The notes below the pieces were generated by a model that saw only the letters and a program-made list of their open reading frames with translations, ran no database searches and was not told the origin of the DNA. The translations under genes were made by a program, and so were the position numbers. 64,000 nt of DNA, taken from Apostichopus japonicus. Its lineage: Eukaryota; Echinodermata; Holothuroidea; Aspidochirotida; Stichopodidae. The stretch covers positions 16,077,001 through 16,141,000 of the forward strand of contig NC_092568.1 in NCBI RefSeq assembly GCF_037975245.1. Direction: 5' to 3'. Numbering within the stretch: position 1 is the first letter of the stretch; each line of letters opens with the position of its first letter. Of the stretch, positions 32,401 through 44,400 are shown piece after piece.

Positions 32401-35400
32401 ATTTAGTGTCCCAAAAGGAAAATAAATAGTGTGCGGGAAGAATATAAATAGTGCGCAGGAGGCAAAGACCAGATCTGAAATGTCTATGGGATGTGGTTCT
32501 GTTACAACTGCAACCAATGTTGGACCGATGTGACTAATATCTCTTACCAATAAAATGGAGACTAATGCTATTCAAACCCCATATTCTATTCATGGATGTC
32601 ACATTCATGTTGTTGATAATATGTCAGCTTTCTCTTTCTACATACTGACCTTCTAATGCAAAGTTTTGTTCAAATGAAGGATTGTTCCTCTTTCGTTTAG
32701 CTTCGAGCTGTTCCGGATCTGTTGGAAAGATAAAAAGAAAAAATCCAAAGAAGAATTTTTTCATGTAAGCTTTTTTATGTAAGCTTCAAAATGGTGGGGT
32801 TCGTTCAGCTACATAAGAATTATTCACCCTTTCCCAAATCTTCCCTTATTTCTTTCAACAATAAACATTTGAAGCCCTGTGATTCATTTTATTATGGAGC
32901 GACCATAGGAATACTTTTAATCAAGTCTCTCATAAAAATGGAAATAGGAAAGACATACACCACAAGGTTTCTGCCCACCTGAACCAATTCATCTCCATTT
33001 TTTTAGGATAAGATTCAAGCCTAACGTACCCCTAGATGAACATGAAAATACAATACCACTATGACATAAATGTTAAAAATCCAATGGATCAATAAAAGCA
33101 AATGATCATAACTTAACAGGGTAAATCCTGCTAAATCACTTCTAAACAAACACAGAATCCTTGATTACAAAAATTGTTTATCCATCATTACCATACCTCC
33201 CATATTCTAGGGTGCATCCTCAGACAAAAAAAGAATAATCCAATGTAAATGAGGATGTACAAAGACACACACTGATATATGATAGGTGTTACAAGCTTTG
33301 CTTAAACTATTTGAAAATCTTAATATTTGAGGGAGACAGTTGAAAATCACTGAAAATATCTGATGATAATTTATTATGTAATTGTCATTTAGCCACTGAA
33401 GAAGATCCTGCTAGGATCGAAACGTCAGGCCAACTTACTTTTACACATTCTCTTACACAGGCTCTCTAGTGGATAAGCAGTTTGCTAACAGTTTTATTTC
33501 ATTTTCATTTATTATGTAGTCAGTTTATTATTTCACAGAGTAATAGTTGTCACAGTACCATTTGCTACATAATTTGAGTCATATCAACTTACCTTGTGCC
33601 ATCATATCACTTCCTTATTTCCTGGATTCAAGTTATATTGTCCCTTGAAGGTACATGCATCACTATCATGCTTTCGTTGTTAAATAAAGATCAAGTTAAC
33701 AGCTCTTGTGGAGTTAGTTAGTTACCATGTATTATTAAATGACTTACCAGCATTCTCAGGAATGTACGTAAAGACTTCTGGGTCACTGACGTCACTATCA
33801 GAAGTTCTCTGCAATCTGACCTTGACTTCAATCTCTTTCTCTATATTGGTACATTTATAAGGTGGTGTTCTCAACACAATAGCAATCTAATTTGAAAACA
33901 ATGAGAGGAAAAAACAATCTATCAGCAACTGATTTCCTAGCAAGAAGAAAGTAGCTAAGGAGGAGGTGAAATGGTGCAACGAAGTAAAACCTATAAATAT
34001 TTGGTAACAATGTTGCTTTACACCATTAAGCAAGCAGCAAGGACCATAACCTCTTTAATAACACCCCATCTGATGAGCAACCATATCTCACTTCTGTCAC
34101 CATAAAGCACTCTACATGGCCTACTGTTTCAGTGGTCTGAAACAAGGAAGTTTCTCATTGGACCACTAAAAGTTATTCTTAAGGTTTTTCCAAGGGACAA
34201 CCACTGCTGCTTTGAAACAAAACCCTCTGCCCTCACAGTCATACTTTCCACAATCAATCTGTCGCCAACCAACTGTGCTCTCTAGAAAACTTTGAAAGTA
34301 GGCTGTCCAGGCTATACAAAGGACAAGAAGCAAAACTGAAATAAATATCAGTCTTACTCTGCCTTAACTCTACAATAATTTACAACGACCATTCCTTGTA
34401 CTGTTACTGCTTGCACGTTACTTAATCTTGCTATCTGTAATGTTGGTCAATACCTGGTGATGGACATCCGAGGATCCAAATAGGCCATTATCAGTCCAGG
34501 GGCGGCTCTCCTTACTTTCTTCGAAGAATACCACCTGGATGTCCTCTACAGGAGACAAATAATATGTGAAACATCATAGTTAAGGTTGGATTTAACAAAC
34601 AAAGCAAAGATATTCACAAATCAATGGAAAAGGCTTTATAGTGCAAGCATACCATGTCATCATGGCACCTCTACAGACAAATGGTAGAAGACACTACAAA
34701 ACCTTTTTGAGAATTTCAACAGTGTATCGTTTTCTTGCTGAACATATTAATTAATGGGACAGATGGCATGTACAGGATTATTGTGTTTACAGCAATCCAC
34801 AAGTTGTTTTTTGTGGTTGTGTGCCATATGTTACCTATTGGTGAAGGGTGGTTTAGTTGCTAGAGATTTGGGGTCACCATATTTATGGTGATTGGTTAAT
34901 AGTCTGTTTATGACCTGTAAGTGTAACAACAAACAAATGGCTCACCTACATAAGTGTCTATGAGTGAAAGCAACTCATTTCCCAATAACAAGAGCCTTTA
35001 AGAAAGTTTGATCTACTGACAACTGAGCAAGTGTAACTGTCTATCAAATGTGGTCTTTATCCAAGGTGCTGTTGTACTACATAAACAGCCCTGATCATGT
35101 GAAAGCACCTTCCAGCTGAACGACAGAAACAGCCCTGATCTTGTGAAAACACCTTCCAGCTGTATGACAGAAACAGCCCTGATCATGTGAAAGCACCTTC
35201 CAGCTGTACGACAGAAACAGCCCTGATCATGTGATAGCACCTTCCAGCTGATCACAAGATTCAGATACAACCCATCTGACAGCTTCTTCAACGTAACATC
35301 ATGTTTCTATGACATTCTTACAGACCCTGATAGTTATAGTAGCAACGGTAGAGAGATGCAGAAAGATGGAGGAAGAGCACCATTAGAAGATGACCTAATC

Positions 35401-38400
35401 TGGGGTCATGTTCACTGGCACATAGATTCAAATCCACTAACCTTTGTCCACTTTCTCGCAGAAGATGTAAACTTCATCGCCCCCTTTTGCAGTGCCTTCC
35501 CTCTTGTTCATTTTCATGATCTTCAAGTTTGAATCTTCTGCAAGAGAGACCAATAATACAACAGAATTAATACTTCCTGAAGTTACAAACTCACTGGGCA
35601 AAGAGATACCACTCCCTACAAATGCTTTATTTCATTTGTTACTCAAAACATCCTACAAAACTTACCCTGACTTCTGGCATAAATTGAGTCAATATCATTA
35701 AAAAAAAAATTTTCATTTTTTTATTTGGGACACAGCATGGTTGTTCACAGTATGATTTCAAAAATGTTTATTACAATCAATCAATCAACCAAAGAAACAA
35801 AATTTATATAGTGCCTAATATCCAAAGTCAAGTAATGTTCAGTGGCAATTAGTGTAAAGAAAACTTTCTTTAGAACAGATGAGTCTTAAGTTTCCTTTGA
35901 AAAGGTGTTGACATTAGAATTAAGCTGTTTCTATGTCCGTTAGGAAGTTTGTGGCAAAGTTCAGGAGCTGCAACAGAAAATGAACAAAGTCCATACAAGA
36001 AATAGGATTCCCCAGCCCAATAATGAATTTAGCATTTAGTGATAGCAAGAAGCTTCTATTTATACTGGCAGACGACTAGAACACGACAATCGGCAAATCA
36101 AATCATTAGTAAAATAGTTCTTTTGACCAATAAGAAGCACATCTCCATGAAACCTGCAGTTTGCTCAAATGTTTCTACAAAATGCATAGTAAAAATTGTA
36201 AGAATTACAGAAACACAAGCATGAAGTTTTAAAGATACCAGTGCTAGTGGTTACTCCTTTAAGATATTCAAGAAATCTAGTGCAGATCAACTTGATCAAC
36301 AAATCAACTGGGAAAACTATTGAAATAAATAATTACTTTCTGCCTTAAAACCACACCTCTAATTTGCTTTGTCAGTAGCAGACATAAAAACAGAGCTTGT
36401 ATGTCATATTACAACACATTTACAGAGGTACAGTATGTTTATGCAAAGACCACACATAATGAATGAGACTGCATCACATCCACACATACTCTACATTTGC
36501 TTCAAGATGAAATATTATAATCAACTAAGGACTCTGTACCCAGGAACGATGCGATGCTAGCTACGACATTATTTTTAATTTGGCTTCCAAGCTGCTCTCA
36601 ATACAATAGATTAATGTCTTTCTAATGAAGTATGCAAGACTGGTACAAAATCTGATGTTTGCAACAATCATGAATTACGACCCAATACCTGATTTTATTC
36701 ATGGCCAGTGCTGGCCTGAGTGTTTCCTGTTGATGGTTAAAATTGTTAATAAAACTGTTCACATCATACAAAGCATAAGCCACAGGGATTTACTCCACAA
36801 GATGAGATTTTTCATTATCTGTTCAACTCACAATAAATCTGCTTGCAGTATTAGTATATTATCATTGCCTCCACATATTGGTGGGCAACAGGTTACTGTA
36901 ACAGTTTGATATATGTAAATAAAGACACACATACTTACGAAAATACATATTTGCATAACAAATATACTCATATGCTTGCATGCACATACTGTAAGTAGAA
37001 GTAGCAGTAATAATAATTGTTTATTTACCCTCATTTTAGCACAAAAGAGCAACATACAACCACATCAGTAGCTAGATCCAAAATACAAACAACATTGACA
37101 ATTTCGTAGGCATATTGGGACACTCAACATTGATTCCATTCTAGTAACTATAAACACTCAGTGACAGCAACTAAAATATATGCATATATACTTAATACAA
37201 ACATATGCATACTTACATCCATATATACATACAGAGAGATCAGAGACTGCAAGTCAGACAAAATGCTGTACATTTCATTAGAACTTAAAGGGTGTGAAGA
37301 CTCGCGCAAAAATAAACGTCTAATGCCAGTTATCTGACCTAGTTTCGAATGAGGTGTAACAGAAGTGTAAGACACCACCATCGATCCCAGAAAATGCACA
37401 CACAGCTTGCTACCGTCGGTAATGAGACACTAGTGTACAGTCAATACATACAGCTACGGTCAATGCCCATAGCACAGTGTACATAGCAGCGTGGACATCT
37501 CAGGGCTAGATAAAAGATAACAAGATATCATGTTTCATTACTGTCTGCATTTTGTAGCGACAAGAAGAAAAAGTCATTTGCAAGCAACGGAAAGTTAACT
37601 TTTCAGAGCGCGGCACGCGGTTTGGGGCGAGTCTTCAATGCCTTTAAATAGCTAGCATGTTGAGGTAAAACTTACTCTTGTTATAGATGTTGTGAGTTAG
37701 AACTGGAGTTAATGGCTCGGTAAACTGTCCGGTATTTGGATCTTCCAGGTACGCTTGAAAGCAAATCCTTAGGACTTTACAATCTAGATCCTGCATGTCA
37801 TCTTCTAGACATTGGTCAATGTTATTGTAAGGATCCACCTGCAACTTCTTTCTGACCAGTAGGGCATCCTTTAAGTCAGCTTTCTTCACACATTGAATAC
37901 CAAGAGACTCAAATCTGATGAAACAACATAGCAATGAATCAGTCAAGCCTGTAAGGACCTTTGTCAAATCTAACAAAACTTTGTGGTTTGTCACAAAGTG
38001 TGAATTTCTGAAGTTGTATTAACAACTCACAGCAATCAGTGGAAACAACACTGAGAGGGCTGGAGACTCGACTCTGGTGTGATGACTTGATATTAGTAAA
38101 TGAACCGAGCAATAATGTCATCAAAAATTTTGATATGAGAAACCCTGAAAATTGTTACAAATGAAAGACCAAACTAATGATACCAATCCCTGTGTGTAAA
38201 TAGATTCCAACCATGACAAAAAGTTCTTATATTAACAAGAATACTGTAGCTCTGCTATTGTGGTCCCTGGTCCAATTCATTCATCATTTGGTTCAGTTAG
38301 TTCAACGTCACAAAGACAACCAAAAGACTTCACAAGGACATACAACTTACTCTTGAAATGGAAGTGTGCACACTGATTTGTCCATGGAGTGAACGAGAAA

Positions 38401-41400
38401 TCAAACCTCGCATGTGGTCATACTAATGAATTAAATGCACTAATCTTTCAAAGATGTAAAATGTGAGAATACGATGGTAGTCATCTCACAAATTCTTTGA
38501 AACTATATTTACATCAGGCAAACATTTGATCTTACTTGGCTTTGGGGGATGACGCAGTGACGACCATCTTGACGATACCTTCAGTGCAATTAGTTCCCAC
38601 CAGTTTGAATGGATGTGGCTTCGCATCTTCCTCTTTAGTTACCAGAGATCCAACGATCAGGGCTCTAGTCGCAAGGTTTTCCACCTACGAAAATGCAAGA
38701 TCGATCATCTCATGAGAGTTGACACCTCTTGCAAGCTTGATACAAACCAACTTCACTGACATATTTATATAAAGCTAGGTATGGCCATATATTAAGAGTT
38801 TAGTGACATGTACAAATAAGATACAAAAATGACAAAGCACTAAGTACTGTTAATCTCAGATATACAGTAAAACATACTGTATTTAGGAAACAAAACTTCA
38901 GTTTACCTTAACTTCGGGACAAGTTTTCTTGCGCTCGGATGATTTCTCTCCCAGCAATGCTCCAGCAGTTCGACCCTCGCATGGATATCTAAAACGATGA
39001 TCCTTTGGCTTGGGCTGCTCGGTTATGACCAAACATGGAATTGCAGGCTCTGAATCCATAGAAGCAAATATATTTTCTAGAAATCAAAAACATATGAATA
39101 ATTCATGTTAACTGTCATTTAGTACTTTCGTGTTGAAGAGCTTCTTTTCTAAGGGTTATCCAACTTGTTGAACAAAGTGAACTAACATCCTTCTGGCTGT
39201 CCAACAGTCAACCAGTTTTAATAAAAAATAAAAAAAGCATCCAGCCATGCACATTAGCCATGCTGTGCATCCAAAACGTCTAAGGTTGCATATTGTTGCA
39301 AATTAAATGCTGTCTATTTCTACAGTTATTATGGTTGTGATCTCATATTATAATGGATATATATGTCTGGCATAGAGTGAGAGTGATATGGTCTGCCAAT
39401 GTCTGGCCTGGGATATCCCTGATGGTTTGTTTGTATGTTTCCTCCAGCTAATTGTTGGGACTATATTATGTATATCCCTGATGGTTTGTTTGTATGTTTC
39501 CTCCAGCTAATTGCTGGGACTATATTATGTATATCCCTGATGGTTTGTTTGTATGTTTCCTCCAGCTAATTGTTGGAACTATATTATGTGTATCACTGGC
39601 AATCTGTATTTTGTTTCCTCCAGTCAATTAAGATTGGACTACATTATGTGTATATCACTAGTGGCTTGTGTTTCCTTCTTACAGCCAATTATTTGAACTA
39701 CATTTATATGTGTGTATCACTGGGTGGCCTCTGTGTTGCTTCCTCCAGCCAATGTCTTGGACTACATTTATATGTGCAACAATGTATACCACTAATAATG
39801 GTCTGTTTTTTTGTTTCCTCCAGCCAATTATTTGAACTACATTTAAATGTGTGCCCTCTGTTTTGCTTCCTCCAGCCAATGTCTTAGACTACATTTCAAT
39901 GTGTAACAATGTAAACCACTAATAGTGGTCTGTGTTTTTGTTTCCTAAAGCCAATTACTTGGACTACATGATGTGTATATCACTAGTGGCCTATTTTTTC
40001 CTTCCACCAGCCAATTATTTGAACTATATTTATATATGTATGTCATTGGTGGACTCTGTTTTGCTTCCTCCAGCCAATTGTTGAAACTACATTATGTGCA
40101 TATTACTGGTGCAATCACTAATACTTAAAGTGCATATTACTGGTGCAATCACTAATACTTAAAGTGCATATTACTGGTGCAATCACTTATACTTAAAGAA
40201 ACGTCAACATCACAATTGGCCTGTGGTCTGTGTTATCTCACTTAACTAATGTTGGGAGCATAGTAGCCCCCTCTGTGTCATGCATCATGAATTCAAAGAT
40301 AACTAGATTTGAAAAAAATCCTTTCTGTATCATATATAGTTTTATTTCCATCTTTTCAAATGAGATAAAACGACAAGTACTTGTATTTTAATTATTATCG
40401 TACACAATTATTAGGTACACAATCATATTATCTTTTCTGTGAAGAGCACTATGTGTTTGTCTTTGAGTACAGACATTTGCTTGTAAACCAATGGCCACTG
40501 ACAAACTATTTGAACACCACTTGTCCCACACCTGCATAGAGTTGCACTTAACATCAATGCACCATGGTGAACATTCATGTGGCATTAAGTACAACTGGCA
40601 ACATAATCTGGACATACATGATAATATTAAACTACTCAACACTGATGAGGAGAGAGTTTGAGGAATACTCACCTCATCATTAAGGCATGAAAAACAAAAG
40701 ACCCTGAATTGAACAGCATAAGTTCAACACTAAGTATCACTATACTTCGTAGAACTTTTCATTTGTTTCATTTATTTTGTGGTTAACTTGATGACCCAAA
40801 GTGAGTCATGGATAGTATTTGTCCTTATATACTCCCCTATGGAGAGACATAAAATAAACCCTACCACTTAACACAGGAGATTATATCAGAGAGAGCTTGT
40901 TGCCAATTGCCACAGATACACCAATGACAAGATGGCTAGATGGAAACAAAACAATGGGTCTTGACTATAAGTTGTTAAAAGGTGTGAAGACTCGCGCAAA
41001 AAGAAACGTCTAATTTGACCTAGTTTCAAATGAGGTGTAACAGAAGTGTTAAACACCACCATCGATCCCAGAAAATACACACACAGCTAACTACCGTCGG
41101 TAATTAGACACTAGTGTACAGTCAGTACATACAGCTGCGGTCAATACCCACAGCACAGTATACAAACGATACAGCGATGGACATCTCAGGTCCAGCTGAA
41201 GATAACAAGGTATCATGTTTCATTACTGTCTGCATTTTGTAGCACACAAACAAAACGTCATTTGCAAGCAACAGAAAGTTAACTTTTTCAGATGACCACA
41301 CGCAGTTTGGGGCGAGTCTTCAATGCCTTTAAGGACATCATATATCCAGAAATATAGTAAAATCTGCAAAAAATCCAATATGGATAATTTACTGCTTAAA

Positions 41401-44400
41401 GGGAAGGCTCGCAAATTTAACCGGCGATGATCGAAGGCCCAACCGCTGCTATCCAGTGTAATGAGCACAGCAACCAGCTGGTAATGAGTCATGCTTGAAC
41501 GCACACATTTCCTGAGTCAGTGGACAGTTGTATGCACTTGACTATGAGACCACAAATTAAGCCTCTTATGCACAAAAGAAGACCAGACAATGAACTGGTC
41601 ACTTTGGTCCAGGATGTACACAAAAGGGTTATAGAATTTTCTCTGCAGGTTGGAGAATTGTTTATCAATAAAGCTACTACATATAGGCTACTGTAACTGC
41701 ATTGAGTTACTACACAGTTGTGTGTACTTTGCTGACGGTTTGTGCTCGTAACATGAATTTTACGTGGCGCTTTCATCGCTATTTTTTATTTCGTGTTTTG
41801 CAATTGAACTAACGGAGACACTCCGTTTGGTCTTGAATCCCTTAATACACAAAAACCTACATCATCAATGCTCTAGACAATCTCTCAAACCTGTGGGGAC
41901 TTTTCTTTCGTTCGTACTATAAACAGTTTATTGAAATGACAGTAAATATATGCAGAATCACCTCCACGTGAGTCATGCAGTCAGACAGTAGGCTAAGACA
42001 TGTGCGTGATCTTACTTTCACGTTGCGCAGCTGCTTTCGGGTTGTAAAAAACCCTGAACAGTTCGCGACTTGTGGAAGAAAAATTGTTATTGCATGGCGC
42101 TTTATGAAATGGAATGGCTAATAAAGAAACCGAATAATTCTTATTCATAGTAGACTTACTTGGCTTTAGTTGTAACGAAGTCACGAATGATATAATTTTA
42201 ATTTAGTTTGAGAAATTACGTTTGTTCAGATCGTTTAGCATAAAGCATAAATTCGGTTTAGACTACAATGGTATGACTAGTTGTAATTGTACTATACACT
42301 GAACCAATGTTTGAAAACTTGCGTTTGAAGCCTTCATGAATGGGTAATATGACTTTTTGTATCACATTGCGTGACATTTATTTCTTGGCAACTTGCCAAC
42401 GTTACTTGAGATAGTAGTATTTCATCAGAGCCAGGCAAAAATAACAGTCTGCTGTTAGAGACAAGTTAGAGTAGCTATATTATGTGATAAAATGAAAAGA
42501 GATTTAACCTGTCTTACAATCTTTAAAAAGTTTAACTTACAAAACTGACGATATTATGAAACAAACTACGTTCGGCAAAGCCCCGTTTCTAGACTGCCTA
42601 ACAATAAACAGCGTGCTTTATACGTACATCAGTTAACAAGTTAACTGCAGTGTTTACCCCTACTTAAATATCACGGTAGGCTACTGTACATGTGCTGCGG
42701 ATTTTCCCAGGTACCTTGCCAAACAATCCCCCTGTCTAACGCCTGTTTGTTAACATTTTTGGCATGTTTCCAAAAAACTTTTCATGGAGTAAACTATTTT
42801 GACTCCACTCTAGAATTAATTAGGTCAGTCAGTAAAGGATCGGTAAAATTATCTTAGACGTTCAAGAAAATTTATATCCCCGTAACAAAGTAAAACCATG
42901 GATGTATATAAAACACCTCAAGCTAACCGACTCATCCGCATGAACAAAACAATCTGTTCCCCATGATACACGAGGCACAGTCTATACCATACATACATAG
43001 CACGATATCAAGGCCCCAATAGCTACAGTATGGCCATCTTTATCAAAGTAAACCTTGCAATCCCATGTTTTAGGCCACTTGGCATGATTAACTAAATGCT
43101 CAATATTTTTTTCATGTCCTTGTAGAAAACGTCAACTTCGCAAAATACAATAAGTTGTGTTTTTGTTGTTACGTGACGAAGTGGTTAGGCTATGTACTAT
43201 ACTCTTAACTATGGTAGGATAATTATTTTTCCTTTTTTGTGTGGAAATTCTAGAAAATACTTTCTTCTTTCCCCGCTTAACAGCAGATGTGGTCGTATGG
43301 TTTATTCATAAATGGGTGTACTAGAGCCTTGTTTACATGACATTTGTTGCACTTAGCACGATATGCCAGTTTCGCGTGAATTTTTCGAAAGTATTTTGCT
43401 CGATCTTTCGTAAAATTTGAAAGGTGTACCAACTTACTGTTCGTACACAATTGGTAATTTCTCTATGCTCAATATTGTCTCCATGTCCTTGTAGAAAACG
43501 TCAACTTCGCAAAATACAATTAGTTGTGTTTTTGTTGTTACGTGAGATCGTAACCGACGAAGTGGTTAGGCTATGTACTATACTCTTAACTATGGTAGGA
43601 TAATTATTTTTTCTTTTTTTGTGTGGAAATTCTAGAAAATACTTTCTTTTTCCCCCGCTTAACAGCAGATGTGGTCGTATGGTTTATTCATAAATGGGTG
43701 TACTAGAGCCTTGTTTACATGACATTTGTTGCATTTAGCACGTTATGCCAGTTTCGCGTGAATTTTTCGAAAGTATTTTGCTCGATCTTTCGTAAAATTT
43801 GAAAGGTGTACCAACTGACTGTTCGAGTAGAGAAAAGAGAGATGGATCAGTGTTAGTGAATGAAAATACTTTGTACAGGAAAAGAAGTCTGAAAGTATTT
43901 TGAAACATTCGATACGAAAACAGTTCATGAAGATTTCAACTCGTTCTTGAAATAAATCTCCTTCTACTGTGGTCAGAGTGCCATTGTTACGTAAAAACCA
44001 CAGACCAGGAAAAGGCAAGTACCGCTTTTGTTTACAAACAATAGCAAAATAAAATAAAACTGTTAGCAAACTGCTTATCCACTAGAGAGCCTGTGTAATA
44101 GAATGTGTAAAAGTAAGTTGGCCTGACGTTTCGATCCTAGCAGGATCTTCTTCAGAGGCTAACAAACAATAAACAACAAACAATAGCAGCGCTTCTGTGT
44201 TGGGAGCTCAATGCTCATTACTTTCACGGAGTTACCGTGGGTGTGTGCACTCAAGCGTGAGCGATATGCAGGCTGCATAATGAGCAGTGGTGTGCTGCTG
44301 GCTGGGCCTTCGATCATCGCCGGTTAAATTTGCGAGCCTTCCCTTAATGGTAGATGGTTGATCAATCATTTTACCAATTAAGTTATTCTTGCCAGTCCAG

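Larger units (their letters stand above)
41400..44343. mobile_element. Candidate TTAA-flanked element with ~45-bp inverted ends (2.9 kb)
   Basis: TTAA at 41396-41399 is followed by AGGGAAGGCTCGCAAATTTA then ACCGGCGATGATCGAAGGCC. The same sequence stands inverted at the right and ends at TTAA 44344-44347. Beyond about 45 bases the arms diverge. The inside contains a 369-bp-period tandem duplication and a hammerhead-like repeat but no transposase that I recognise. It could be one non-autonomous element or two short elements in opposite orientation. Confidence 0.55.

Noticed and set aside
33780..33795. TGACGTCA (CRE palindrome) near 33786
   Set aside because: It lies in Rel coding exon 7 (codons for SDVSD) and is explained by the protein sequence.
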